Source of the DNA: Aplectana chamaeleonis | Lineage: Eukaryota > Nematoda > Chromadorea > Rhabditida > Cosmocercidae | Assembly (NCBI GenBank): GCA_029168955.1 | Contig: JAPDOI010000713.1 | Coordinates: forward strand, 186,001-250,000 | Direction of reading: 5' to 3' | DNA length: 64,000 nucleotides | Part shown: positions 35,382 through 46,489 of the stretch, in pieces | How positions within the stretch are numbered: position 1 is the first letter of the stretch | How the letters are laid out: the number at the start of each line of letters is the position of its first letter | Notes under the pieces: generated by a model | Databases searched by the model: none | Told to the model about the DNA's origin: nothing | What the model saw: only the letters and a program-made list of their open reading frames with translations | Translations under genes and position numbers: made by a program

Positions 35382-38300
35382 ATGAGGGCTAGAAGTGACG
35401 ACTCGGCTGCTGGAGAACGCGTCAAATCTGCCTCTTCTCGCTATGAGCGGATTAAAACTGTCGGAAAAGGTAACACTTTCACTATGTTTCCTCGTAACAG
35501 CATAAAGAGCAAGTGGGTCTAACCAGTCTGAAAGTTCTTTGAGTTTGTCACTCCAGCTACTGCAGTGAGTGAAGCGGGCAATAGTGAAGACGATCTTTGC
35601 TGTCGCTGTGACTTCATCAGGCTGGCATCAGAGCCCCAGCATTTCTACGTAAAGTTTGTCCAAATGAGACTGCCTGCCCCTCGTCGAGCAACTCTCGATG
35701 CAAATAGCTGACTGGTGGTATTAATCAGCCTCGACCGTTGTATATCCCTTTTCATAGAATTATATGCAGGTAATGCTGTTCAAAACCGGTTACAACATTT
35801 GTTTAGGACTGTTTAGCTCTATCAGGTCACAACTTAATCCCATTTGGAATAGAACAAACCAGCTCTTCTGTTCATTGTGGACTGTTAGATAGCTCTTTTG
35901 TTCATTGTGGACTGTTAGATATTAGATGAAAGGCCATACATACCTGTTGCTTTTTGTCTGGGTTTCTTGAGGTATTATGAAAAGATTTAAAGGCGGTAAA
36001 ACTCCTCCATACGTTTGCTGATGGCGTCACTTTTTCCTTCCGTGGTGTTCATTAAAAGCTTGACTCCATTCTTATATTAGGTTTTGTGCGGTTTTTTATT
36101 GCGAAAATATCGAATGCGGGACAATAGTGACCTATTTGCTTTTTTTTATCGCAATGAGATTCCGGCCCTCAGTTGCGCACAACCAATTTTGCAGCGCACG
36201 CCTCGATGAGTATCGTGCTGGGACAGCGATTAATCCTGCCGGAACCACGCGGTCCCAGCATGATTCTCATCGAGGTGCGTTGTGCAGCAGCGGCGGACTG
36301 CAACGGCGGACCGGAATCAGGGGTGTGCGGCGATTGCAGTTTGCCGATTGCCGTTTGCCGGCCATTTCTGGGGTTTGCCGTTGTCGTTGCCGTTTGCCGA
36401 AATTTTCTCTCAAAACGGCAAATTTTCGGCAAAAAATCGTCAAAACAACATGGTTAACCACTAACTGCAGTTTCTGTGTTGCTCAGCGATGCGAAGCTGC
36501 AACAAATAACTATTTTGACTAGTTCCAGGTACTAGTTCCAGCTCATTTAATGTACAATTGTACCAATGAAAATATTTTGGCTGGGTAATCAGAGGAATTC
36601 ATTGAAGTTCTAAGCTGTTTGGGAGCCTTCAAATGTCTTTTTTCAATAATCGAATTCTTAACCCCTTAGGAATGACAAAAGTACAGAAAATACCATTTAA
36701 TGGAAGCATACCATTTTTGCAAGTTCCAATGTTACAAATCCACGTGGTATCAAAGTTGTAGCGTAAAAGCAGCCTTTTTAAACATATGAACCAGTTAAAA
36801 ACTCGTGTAAATCGATCCGCTTCTTCTTCTTCTTCTTTATTGACGCAGGTTAACACCCACGCTTATCGTCAGTTGGTGGGCTAATGGTAATTTTCGGGAC
36901 AGGAAGTTGATCAATTCTGCAAAGTCGTTCGGATTCTTTTTTATTGAACAATGTTCAGAACGGTGTTCAATAATATTTCCGATTTCGAGATCATTAGCAG
37001 AATGTACTCCGTCAATGCGTAGCTAGATGCCTACGAGGGCGCGGCCTGAAACTCCGCCCCATTCCATGTAGCGAGAATTTAAGGGTTTTAGCTACGATAG
37101 CTAAAACCCGCATATTCTTGTGTCGTTCGAACCATTGTTCTCTCTGACGCTAAACCCGTATATTCTCGCTATAATTTTGTAGCGGGAATCTACGGATTTA
37201 GCGGCAGGCTGTGTTGAAATGCAATCTTAACCCGCGTTGGCTACGCGGAACGCAGAGATGCCGTTCTATCAGTCCTGGCCCAGTCAACCCACGAATAACT
37301 TGACACTCTGTGGGTGGTCGTGGAGGGTGACCCAGTGTCGCTCTCTGAAAGACCTTGCTAGAGACAATTTTGGCCGCTGGGATGCTGCAGGCCGTGGGGA
37401 AGAAACGGCGATGCGCTCGATTGCAGCAGGGATCGTCTTTCTAGTACAGATCAAGACTGGGTGTTTCGATCGACCGTGTGCTGCAACGAGAATAAGCGTA
37501 GAATATGCGGGTGCTGTAGCGAGAATTTACGTAGAATATGCGGGCGCTGTAGCTGAAATTTCACCAACTGAGGCTAAACTTTCCGTAATTTACGTAAATT
37601 CTCGTGTCAAAATTAGACTAGATGCCTCCGAAACCGTGGGCATCTCTGGTTTTAGTGTGAGGCATTTGGCTACGCGTTGGCGGAGAAGGGTTCCTTCCCT
37701 GGCAGAGCTGAGTTTGTTAAGAAATCGTGTACAGATGAAAAAATGAGAAATCCTTAAAAGCACAGTCCAACCTCGGAACCGTTTTTCTGTTTTACCGCCT
37801 ATCTTAAAAACGGTCCCACGTTGATTTCAATGATGTCTCTATAGTAAAACAAAACCCTCTGGAAACGGAGTTATGGCCCCTCAGAAATTGAGCTACGGAA
37901 GCATGGTGGATGAGTTGTCCGAGGCTTGTAACTTATGTCATTTGAAAGCGATGTATGCGAGCGGACCTGAGTTAGGAGAGAGAGGCTCAGAGTGAAAGGA
38001 AGAACGGGACTTTTGATGGGAAACCATAGATCATCTCGCCACTACTGAGCTCGAATTCTCGCAAAAGGGCAGTGTCAAAGTGAATTCCTGATGTGGGCGT
38101 CCCAGGTGGATTCCTTTCATATCTCGCTTATTCGGAGGAATTGAGAGCTGGCACTTGGCAGGTGCTATATAGGGTGGGCTTACTTCACAGTTATGTGGAA
38201 ATATCAGATTTCGCCCCTGAGCTTATACTGTGCCTTTAAAGGCGACGATGCGACACCGATATCGGCCACAGTTTTTAGGCAGGCATACACTACCACCGCA

Positions 38301-41300
38301 CCAAGCTTGCTTACGGTTTGCTGCACGTACCCGGATCGACTAGGCTGGGCCGCGCTGGCCGCAAGCTCCTTTCTGAGAAAATCTATTGCGGGTCTATCAC
38401 ACTTTGCACTGCTCAAGAAGACGCCCATCCTTTGGATCTCTAGCATTGGTTTGTCGGAAACTCCAATCAGTGAAGAGGAACTGGCAGAATTATCTCCGTC
38501 GAGGGCTAAGCTAACGGCCCTGTTGAACTTGATAGAACTTGATAGTGACTCTTATACAGAACACATACAGAACAGCGCTACTGGCCTTCTCTGGTCACCT
38601 AAGGCTTTCTAGTAGCTTTTGATATGCGGGATTTTTTCTTCCTGTAGACCAATGAAACGCTAGGCACACAGTAACTGGCAGATATTGCATGGACTACTAC
38701 ACGACTAAGCAAATGCTGGTGTATCATAGCACAAAACAGATTTTGCCGTTTGCCGTTTTGCCGTTTGCCGGTCATTTTTGGGGTTTGCCGTTGCCGTTGC
38801 CGTTTACCGAAATTTTAAATTCCTTTGCCGCACACCCCTGACCGGAATGCAGTTCCGAAATCATTATCTTTGAATCTATTAGCAGGAAGAAAAGACTATT
38901 AGCGATAATATCCCAGCCATCTGTAGCTATTTGCACCCATGAGGAGGGTCGTCCGAAAAAAAGCCTTCGCGGCGGCTGTCGCACGACACGCACGCCGAGC
39001 ACGTGGGCGGACAGACTCACTCCGAAAGACTCTACATACCAGCAGGAGTAATAAAACCTACTATGATCTAACGGGAAGTCGGGGCAGCATTTTAGCTTGT
39101 TCTGATGTGCTATTGTGGGAACGTTTGGTTGTAGAGCTTCTCACAAATCTCTAAACCACTGATTTTGATACAAATGTTTGGCTTTCTTTTCCACACTTTT
39201 TAATTTTCTCTTGTAGGTGCGTTCGGTTCTGCGGTTTTGTATCGACGGAAGGAGGACTCCTCGCTTGTCATCATCAAAGAGATAAATATGTACGATCTAG
39301 ATAGCTCTCAGCGACAACTAGCCCTAAATGAGGTAAGTTGCCCCTATTTCAAAACACAAGAGCCTAAGCAAAAACGTTCAGTGTAGTCTCATACACGCAC
39401 CCTGTTAAACAAATAATTTTGTACTACCTAGTACGTTTTAACGGTTAAATCCTGCGGCACGGTTTCTAACTTTCAAATCAACCCCTCATTGGTGACCGAT
39501 TCATACAAAAACCTTCTTAGACATTGGTGAGGAAGTATCAAAGAACGATGTAACAGTGGGATTTCCCCCGAAACAAGGGGAGGCGAAGGGGACCTCCCGG
39601 CATGAGGACAACCCTTGCCCACCCGAGTGCCGCTCCTCCCCATTTCCCAATGCTCATTGTTCTTTAAGGGAAGTGGTCGCGATCAGAAGAGCTGTGGAAA
39701 GAACATTAAAAATCAGCTTGATCCGCAAACAACTACAAGACCGCGAAGGTTACCCGGCAAGAAACGAGCTTAAAATAGAGCTGTTAAGATCCTACATAAG
39801 TTGTAAATTCGAGCACACATGCACAACTCGGCCCGAAAAGATCGCAGTCTCATGCAGAGCAGTCAAAATCATCAACACTCAGAGGAAGAAATGAATGCAA
39901 ATTTACCTAATAAAACAGTTGAACAATGAAAGCAAGCACTTTAGTCACTGTTTTTGACTAGTTGAGTACACAAATATTCGAGCAGGCCAGTCTTCTTCTT
40001 CTTTATTGACGCAGATTAACACCCACGTGATAAAAATAGAAATTTCATTGATTGAAATTCAATTTTAAGCCAGCTGATCTTCTTGATATTAAAGATCACC
40101 GATGGCAATTATGTGGAGTGGGCTCGTCCACCATCAAAAGACAAGAAAGTTTAGTCATGAAATTCAGCTCGAAAAGGCGGTTTCTCCGCAGTTCTTTCTC
40201 ATATTTCCTACTACCTTAAACCCAGAAAAGCGTTTAGAGAGAAAAAGAAGACAAGCATATTTCATCGCGACCAGTGCCTTCAACTGATCAAAAACCACAG
40301 GGGTGGTAGTAATTTGGGGTTTTAAACGCGAACCAACAGGCGTTAAGTTCGCGTTAAACGCGAGTTTAACCACAACAGAATCTGAGCAGGACTCCTAATA
40401 GTTGGGAGAGAATTCGCTCTAGTTTCACCCTAACATCGCTCAATGGTAGGCATTTGTTACACTTTCGATGAAAACGCCTCGAAAAAGCGACAACTGTAAC
40501 CTTTGTTACGAAAAATAGCGATTTCAAAACGTTTTCATGTCTGTTTTTTCTATAAAATTCCGACATGTGGCATCCTCGCGGTAAGTTCGCGTTTAACATT
40601 CTCTCGCAGACAGCGCGGAAATAGTGCTGAAATGCGAGAGGAACTGGCGGTTAACGAAAAACTCCTCCCGAGGAGTTTTTGGATGCGGTTAGCAAGATAC
40701 ACTAGGAACAATTTTGACCATCTATACTGAGGGCAAGTACGAGTTTAATCAATGCAGAGGGTTAAGGGAATTACATAGCACTGTTAGTCATTCAGACTCA
40801 GGACGTCAGCCTATCTTTAAAACTGAAAAGTGTTTCAAGTGATAGCCTTGTAACGGCTTCCGCCAGGGAAACGGGCGATGAGGGATCAAAAACAAAGCAG
40901 GGATCATTGCTAAAACACGTTGGCCGTCTTCTTTGGTGGCACTAATCAATCCCTCCCAATCAGCTGTTAATTTTTTGGCGAGCGTCGACACTTCTCCCGC
41001 TTTTGCTTATTTTCTTCCGAAATTCATTCGCTTCGCTATTATCAGGTTAGTTTCATTTTCATAATTCATTGCATAGCACAGGCTATGAGGACTATGTAGA
41101 AAATTATTTGCTTGCTGGCGTTTCAAACAGGTTTCCACAACTTTTTCAGTGCAAAAAAGTGAAAAATTTCCAAGCCACTGATTTTCAAGTGATTTGATGC
41201 TTTAGTAATGTTTAATCAGCATTATTCGGGGAGTATCGGGCGAGTTTCGTGGGAAAGAAATGCGAACTTGTTTCTTAAAACCAACTGTATTTGTTCTCCT

Positions 41301-44300
41301 TTTCCCGCGAGATTCGAATACTCCTCTTTCATTGCCAGATCAGTGCCATAGTAGCCTCTTATTTTTTTTGAGGGCCCGCGATGCACTTGCTTTGGTGCAT
41401 TGGTAGAGCCACTCGAAGTGTTTCAAATTCTTACCTTGAAATATGTGCACAAAATTTTTTCCTTGCATGATGCGCATATGAGTGTGTAACTATGTTTCTA
41501 TATATTTTCAGCACTAACTGCGGGCGGGGGATTAGTTTCATTTTGAGAAGACGGCAAACACTTCACAAATTCAACTGCATCAATGACCGAAACCACACCA
41601 TTACCCCAATCTCGGACGCCAGACTTCAGTTGCACGCTTCCAAAACAACACTTGAATTCTTTTTTGAGAACGATTTGAATTCTTTTTCAAGAACAAGAAT
41701 AGACTATCTAGTTTATCATCATTCTTTTAAGTTTTTAACTATCCATTTCAGTTGAATGCAGGACATTCCTTGAATTTATGCATTACTCGACGAGTTTCGG
41801 AATGTCTTTTTCGCACCTAGCGTTACCTTCCCAAGAACACCTTGTGAATAATTCATCCAGAAATTTCAAAATTTTCGCTCGCTCAAAATTTCCTTTGAGA
41901 ATTTTTTTCTTTTTCAAAAAAATTCTGTTTGAAAAAATTTCTAAAAATAACGTTAACAAAGTTACCACAAATGCAAACTTTTGTCAGATCACACGCGTTT
42001 GATTGATTGAGGCTAATGATTAACCTAACATGTCTTTTCGAGAGTGGTCCTGAAAACTCACGGAGCTCATTAAAAATTACAAGAATTAGGATTTCCCAGG
42101 AAAATTTGAAAAATTGTGTTCTGATCGTGTTTCGAACAAGCGAAATATTACGAAGTTCCCTTTTAATGCTCTTCCTAACGAATAAAATAAATAGCATTAC
42201 TTGTATAATCTTTCCGATCCCTCGTCTTTCCACCGTAAACGTCGTTCGTGTCCAAGTGTAGAAAGTACTTATGCGGACGAAGGTCCCACATAATGTATGT
42301 GTAAGCAGAGGGCAGCTTTCGTTAAACCGGCAACATATGTACCGTGGCACCTATGTCGCGGTTTGTAGCCGGCCAGGAGGTGGCGGTTTGTTCGCGTTAA
42401 TTTGGCGGCTCTACTGCATTTATGTTGCGGTATGCTGGCGGCCTGGAGGTGGCGGTTTAATCGCGTTTAACACCCCATTTTCTACCACCCCAGCTCGTCA
42501 AAACTAGCTGTTTTCAACAGTTTCTGTTAATAGAGAGCTGTACTAGAGCCAACAATCATCACCTCTGTCGACAGATTAGAGAGAACCCTATTATCTTCTC
42601 TGAAATCCGCACAGATATACCTCAGGTTAATGGTAAACTCTGTCGCTGTGATGAGCGACAGTCATGACATTTAGCACAAATCGTGAGGGGATCAGCATAG
42701 GAGCAATGACAAATGCCGTCGAAGGAGCAGTTGTCGCGTATCCTTGTAGCGCTGTGCAGCGCACTGCGACAGCGACAGATTAGAGGGGCCAGAGCACGGC
42801 GACATGCGGTCGCTGTTGCTGTGCAGAGCGACGCGACCGAGTGTCGCAAAAGTACATATACCATTAGCATTACCGTATATGCTGCGGCTTTGTTTTCACG
42901 TTCATCATGCTCGTGGTTGAGGCCAAGGTAACAATCGTGTTTAAAATTCTCTTGTTCTCCCCGGGTGTACAGCAGTTCTCCCGCCGCAAAGCGGCGAGAC
43001 CGTCGCGCACGACGGATTGGCGCGGAAAGCCATGTTCTACATTAATCAGGGCCATACGATTGGAGCACGTTAGCACGTATGTCGCTGTGGAACGAAGAGT
43101 TTGGCCCTTATAAAAGGCCGTATTCATGAAACGGCGGGCGCAGGAAGGAGGCGTAACCTTCACGTACCCGCCGTATGGCCACCACTTTTGTGGCTCCTCT
43201 GTCGAGATTTCAATAGTGGCGGCCTCCTCTTCGCCACCTGTCAAAGCAGAGACAGGCATGGGAAGCCACCTGCAGAGACGAAGAGGAGACCGCCGGGTAG
43301 AAATCTGCTGTGTCTCAACCCCGCTATCAGTGCATTCCGGCGGGCACAGCATGCCCGACCTCGACTGCGCGGGTGGACGGGCAAAGCGCGCGCCGCCTGC
43401 CAGTAACATGTTGATCACGTTCTGAAACGCAAGATCGTTGAGCAGGTAGCCACCATTCTCTCCGTCCACCCGCTAGGTGGCTAAGAACCTTCCTGTCTAC
43501 CCGCCAGGTAGGAGGTAGCCTTCCTGTCTACCTGCCGGGTACCTAGATCGTAAACTCGTCCAACAGCAGGTGGACTTTGGACCTTCCTGGAAGGCTCCCA
43601 GTGTTTCGTGAATACGGGCACAGGAGAACTGTTGGCCTCCCGTTCCAGTTTTGGCGTCCCTTTTACTTCATTGTGGGGAGAAAGGTGAGTGATCCCCTTC
43701 GGAGGGGTTCGCTCTCACCGTTCTCCCCCCAATGTAGTTATACCGACAGAAGCAGGTCTATTCTACTCGGGAGCTTTCCCACCAATGTCTGAGTAGGGAA
43801 GTACTTAGGAAATTTCGAGGGAGGATTATCTCTATTCTGTCTCAAATAAAAAACTATCGGAGAGCGATTTTAGTAAACCTCGCGGGAAGGTAAAGGTGAT
43901 CCCTAGAAAGACTTTCAACCTGTGCTAAGACCTCGATTTTGCGCAAGTAGACCATGTACATAGTTACAACTACAGTCAGCTGCTTAACCTGGGTAAAAAC
44001 TTATTTGAGGCAACGTACGATCGACAGGCACCCCGGCCGTATGGGCGAAACTCCTGATTCACAAGCATGATATCCAGCTAGGCTTAAAGGCAGCATACAC
44101 GCTCGTAAACGTAATTGAGATAACCACGGAATTAGAATGGTATGGCACCGAACACAACGTTCACGCATTTTGAAGCGTCGAAAACGACCCACAATGACGC
44201 TACACGAGTGAGAAGTTGGCCCCGCCCCTGTATCTGCCCGCCCCCTGTATTTGCGTCCTCTTCCAAAACAGGGGTACTGTGCCATTCCCACCGTCGACAA

Positions 44301-45000
44301 CGTTTGTGGGTGGTTAAATAGGTACAATAGGTGAACCACACACATCGACGACGGTGGAAATGGCCCAGCACCCCTGTTTTGGAGGAGGACGCAAATACAG
44401 GGGGTGGGCAAATACAGGGGCGGGGCCAATTTCTCACTCGTGTAGCGTCATTGTGGGTCGTTTTTGTCGCTTCAAAATGCGTGAACGTTGTGTTGGGTGC
44501 CATACCATTCTAATTCCGTGGTTATCTCAATTACGTTTACGAGCGTGTATGCTGCCTTTAACATGCATACCTATAATGACTTTTATCAGACTTCATAAGA
44601 TCAAAGCAAGTCGTGGGTGGCAGAATTCGATCAAATCATGTTAAGATCTGCCGCTGAATGTTGCATTTTATAATACGAAGCCGCTCACTGAGTATTTTTC
44701 ATCAATATTTTTTGGGTTTAAGGTTCATCTTCTGTCGCGAATCGAGCATCCAAACATCATCAGCTACTACGACTCGTTCGAAGAGGATGGTATCCTTATG
44801 ATAGAAATGGAATACGCGGACGGAGGGTAAGGAGAGGGCAATCGTTTAAGGCGAGTTATCTCAAAACTGGTTTATTTCAGAACCTTGGCGCAATACCTTG
44901 TCAAATGTCAGACGTTCATTCCGGAGGATACCGTGACTGATCTGATGATTCAGATGCTTTCAGCAGTCGCCTATCTGCATGACAACAGTGTACTCCATAG
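35382..45000 (+). CDS. NIMA-related protein kinase, NEK8/NEK9 type (nematode NEKL), 5' part only
   Basis: Four in-phase exons encode the N-terminal lobe of a Ser/Thr kinase: 35382-35469, 39217-39332, 44723-44826 and 44881-45000. Translation starts MRARSDDSAAGERV and reaches the glycine loop GKGAFGSAVLYRR, split by intron 1. It continues through the ATP-binding lysine in VIIKEI, the LNEVHLLSRIEHPNIISYYD block, the hinge region EMEYADGGTL and the helix ending AYLHDNSVLHR. These blocks match the NEK8/NEK9 branch: LYRRKEDSSLV recalls NEK9, MEYADGGTLAQ recalls NEK8. Introns are about 3.7 kb, 5.4 kb and 54 bp. The donor after LH(R) is GTGGGA at 45001. The HRD aspartate, DFG and the rest of the kinase (and any RCC1 repeats) were not found in the remaining 19 kb. 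The gene therefore continues past the window or is truncated. In worms NEKL kinases act in endocytosis and moulting (family knowledge). Confidence 0.88.
35861..35920. repeat. 30-bp tandem duplication in kinase intron 1
   Basis: AGCTCTTCTGTTCATTGTGG plus ten more bases is followed directly by a copy with one C-to-T difference. It is a recent local duplication. Confidence 0.9.
36190..36286. repeat. 97-bp foldback with ~35-bp arms
   Basis: The left arm (TGCAGCGCACGCCTCGATGA...GCTGGGAC) is complementary to the right arm (GTCCCAGCATGATTCTCATC...TGTGCA), with a few mismatches and a ~27-base loop. Confidence 0.85.
36315..36440 (+). repeat. TTTGCCG-rich dispersed repeat, copy 1
   Basis: Repeated TTTGCCG/GCCGTTTGCCG motifs surround TTTCTGGGGTTTGCCG and are preceded by CCGGAATCAGGGGTGTGCGG. 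A second copy lies at 38743-38850. There the GCCGCACACCCCTGACCGG end is inverted relative to the body, so the two may be rearranged versions of one element. Confidence 0.7.
36821..36885 (-). mobile_element. 5'-truncated LINE 3' end with (AAG)n tail
   Basis: On the minus strand it reads GTGGGTGTTAACCTGCGTCAATAAAG followed by repeated AAG: the form of a LINE 3' end with a microsatellite tail. The same end occurs at 39991-40030. The family differs from the LINE at 49222-52655, whose tail is also AAG. Confidence 0.6.
36990..37740 (+). repeat. Dispersed repeat I, copy 2, with GAGAATTTACG motifs
   Basis: Repeated TAGCGAGAATTTACG/ATATGCGGG motifs flank a central block (37290-37480) homologous to 28568-28800. 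A 169-codon open frame at 37237-37746 spans it, but the other copy does not keep the frame, so no gene is called. Confidence 0.55.
37754..38239. mobile_element. TTAA MITE, family C (copy C4, decayed)
   Basis: The left end TTAAAAGCACAGTCCAACCT is degenerate; the right end reads ATACTGTGCCTTTAA. Internal blocks (TCTATAGTAAAACAAAACC, GGAGTTATGGCCCCTCAG, GAGTTGTCCGAGGCTTGTAA) match C3. Confidence 0.78.
38743..38850. repeat. TTTGCCG-rich dispersed repeat, copy 2
   Basis: GCCGTTTGCCG motifs and TTTTTGGGGTTTGCCG are shared with 36315-36440. It ends GCCGCACACCCCTGACCGGA. Confidence 0.7.
39664..40283. mobile_element. TTAA MITE, family D (copy D2) with a LINE tail inserted
   Basis: The ends TTAAGGGAAGTGGTCGCGAT and ATCGCGACCAGTGCCTTCAA are degenerate. 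The body follows D1 (CTCAGAGGAAGAAATGAATG, CATCAAAAGACAAGAAAGTT), except for an extra piece at 39991-40030 with the LINE tail. It lies in kinase intron 2. Confidence 0.82.
39991..40030 (-). mobile_element. Short LINE 3' end with (AAG)n tail, nested in D2
   Basis: On the minus strand it reads GTGTTAATCTGCGTCAATAA followed by AGAAGAAG: the same 3' end as 36821-36885. The extra length compared with D1 marks it as an insertion. Confidence 0.6.
40298..42491. mobile_element. Possible ~2.2-kb element with ~34-bp inverted ends (GGGGTGGTAG)
   Basis: The left end CAGGGGTGGTAGTAATTTGG and the complement of the right end, TGGGGTGGTAGAAAATGGGG, are followed on both sides by TTTTAAACGCGA/TGTTAAACGCGA. Further GCGTTAA motifs occur next to both ends. 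No transposase was recognised; target duplications were not found. A 61-codon minus-strand frame at 40806-40991 and the AT-rich part at 41880-41960 have no clear identity. Confidence 0.5.
42629..42865. repeat. GTCGC-rich repeat bounded by AATGGTA inverted ends
   Basis: Repeated GTCGC/GCGAC and GCTGTGCAGCG motifs dominate, flanked by AATGGTA at the left and TACCATT at the right. Open frames on both strands come from this composition. Confidence 0.4.
42870..43469 (-). CDS. Unrecognised open frame, 199 codons, doubtful
   Basis: A long GC-rich frame on the minus strand, beginning at a GTG rather than an ATG. It has no recognised domain, no signal peptide and no membrane segment. The plus strand is also open over 43101-43425, so the lack of stops may only reflect GC-rich composition. 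It lies in kinase intron 2, on the opposite strand. It could be part of a decayed transposon gene; it is listed because it is the longest unexplained frame in the intron. Confidence 0.15.
   Translation of the reverse strand: MDGENGGYLLNDLAFQNVINMLLAGGARFARPPAQSRSGMLCPPECTDSGVETQQISTRRSPLRLCRWLPMPVSALTGGEEEAATIEISTEEPQKWWPYGGYVKVTPPSCARRFMNTAFYKGQTLRSTATYVLTCSNRMALINVEHGFPRQSVVRDGLAALRRENCCTPGENKRILNTIVTLASTTSMMNVKTKPQHIR
43444..43555. repeat. Short minisatellite (CTGTCTACCYGCC-type, ~40-bp unit)
   Basis: Three imperfect copies of a unit containing CCTTCCTGTCTACCCGCC and AGGTAG follow one another. A looser relative (ACCTTCCTGG) lies just downstream. Confidence 0.6.
44084..44561. mobile_element. 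Long foldback TTAA element, family B (copy B2)
   Basis: It starts TTAAAGGCAGCATACACGCT and ends AGCGTGTATGCTGCCTTTAA, a perfect terminal pair. The inverted symmetry continues almost to the centre (GAGATAACCACGGAATTA/TAATTCCGTGGTTATCTC; GACGCTACACGAGTGAGAA and its complement). This makes a 478-bp palindrome with ~230-bp arms. It lies in kinase intron 2, so the pre-mRNA would carry this hairpin. Confidence 0.93.
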
Positions 45001-45221
45001 GTGGGACATGTTCGTCTATAGAGAAAAAGTTGATTCGAGCATCTGAACAGGCAAGAAAAATTCGCGGAAAGTATTTTATGCGTAACTGCTGTGAAGGTGC
45101 TCTCAAAGAGGGCGAAATTCGCTACTTAGTTCGTGAAAAGAACAAGCCAACGAGTGTCGAAAGACTGAGCTGCATGATAACCAGAATCGGTTGGTAGAAC
45201 TCCACGCCTACCACTTGTTGC

Positions 45222-45380
45222 TGATATATGATCGATCACTGGTCGAGAGATCGCCGCGTCGAACACACGTGGCACGCACGCAAGTGAGAAGGTAATGATA
45301 GTATCGTCACCTCCACGCTTGCATGCATGCCACGTGTGTTCGACGTGGCGATCTCTCAACCAGTGATTGACGATACATAT
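45222..45380. repeat. ~159-bp foldback next to TTAA element G
   Basis: The arms share ATCACTGGTCGAGAGATCGCC, GTCGAACACACGTGGCA and GCAAG.G, inverted, around a ~10-20 base spacer. The right arm ends next to the TTAA of element G. Confidence 0.85.
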
Positions 45381-45792
45381 TTAAGGCTGGGTTCGCGATA
45401 AAAAAGAGTTTTGAGCTCTCTACATGGCAATGTAGATTTGTACATCACAAAAGTAAAAATAAGTGAAAAAACCCGAAAATTGGGGGAAAAACGCTCAAAA
45501 ACAAAGTATAACGGCTAACTACCGGTGTCTTGCTTGTCCGCCATTTATTTTGCTGTTAAAGTAGCCAGTAGTCTCCAAGAATGCTCTGAAAATACTTTAG
45601 AAGCAAAATAAAAGTTGACAAAGCAGGCTTTTACAAAATCTCGATAATTGGGGGCGGAAGGACTCCAAGCAATAAATGGTTCCTAAACGGATTTTCTCCA
45701 GTTTTCTACTTATTTTCCTTATTGTGATGACCAGACCTACAGTTCCATGGGGATAGCACAACAACAGATCTCATCGAGAACCCTTCCTTTAA
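45381..45792. mobile_element. TTAA element, family G, abutting D3
   Basis: The left end TTAAGGCTGGGTTCGCGAT and the right end ATCGAGAACCCTTCCTTTAA are imperfectly inverted, with TTAA at both edges. The right TTAA is also the first TTAA of D3. Confidence 0.7.
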
Positions 45793-46332
45793 AGGCAGTG
45801 GTCGCGATAAAACATGCTTGTCTTCTTTCCCTCTCTAAACCCTTCTCTGGATTTAGAGCAGTAGGACCTATAAGAAAAAATTGCAAAAAACCGCTATTTC
45901 GGGCCGAATTCCGAGCCTGAACGTTCCTGTCTTTTGATGGGGGACGAGCCCACCCCACATCATCGGCATCGATGATCTCTAGTATCAAGAACATCAGATG
46001 GCTTGAAATTGAATTTCAATATATTTATGTACTCATCTAGTCAAAAACATTGACTAAAGTGCTTACTTTCCTTGTTCAACTGTTTTTATTCGATAAATTT
46101 GCATTTATTTCTTCCTCTGAATGTCGATGATTTTTGACTGCTCGGCATGAGATTGCGATCTTTTCGGGCGGCGCTGTGCGCGTGTGCACCAACTGGCATC
46201 TTTGGGCCCTAGAAACTCCAAGTTTAGCCTGTTTTTCACTGCTCCACCTCCCTAGTTTTTTAGCTGTTTTCGATCTAATCCGATTTTTGTGGTATTTTCA
46301 ATAACCTTTTCCATCGTGACCACTGCCTTTAA
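45789..46332. mobile_element. TTAA MITE, family D (copy D3, inverted)
   Basis: TTAAAGGCAGTGGTCGCGAT on the left and ATCGTGACCACTGCCTTTAA on the right. The body is the reverse complement of D1 and the same length (544 bp). Confidence 0.9.
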
Positions 46333-46489
46333 GATACCTCCAGCCAAACCAGGAAGGAAAGAAGCTTTTGCCACTTATGATTCGTTTTTCTCATTAGGAA
46401 AACTTCGAAGGGGAAAAAGGTTGGTGTTCTGTTGTTATACCGCTTAAATGCTGGCCCCGAGAAATCAAAAAAGGAGTCTATCGTTCCTG

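Noticed and set aside
37237..37746. 169-codon plus-strand open frame
   Set aside because: It covers dispersed repeat I; the homologous copy near 28.6 kb does not preserve the frame.
42870..43425. Gene on either strand at 42.9-43.4 kb
   Set aside because: Both strands are open and GC-rich and no domain was recognised. It is kept only as a very low-confidence feature on the minus strand.
44132..44644. Open frames of 60-142 codons around 44.1-44.6 kb
   Set aside because: They are mirror images produced by the two arms of palindrome B2.
45001..45197. Continuation of the kinase in the 72-codon frame after 45001
   Set aside because: It lacks HRD, the catalytic loop and DFG, and the GTGGGA donor ends the exon. 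The sequence reads as intron.
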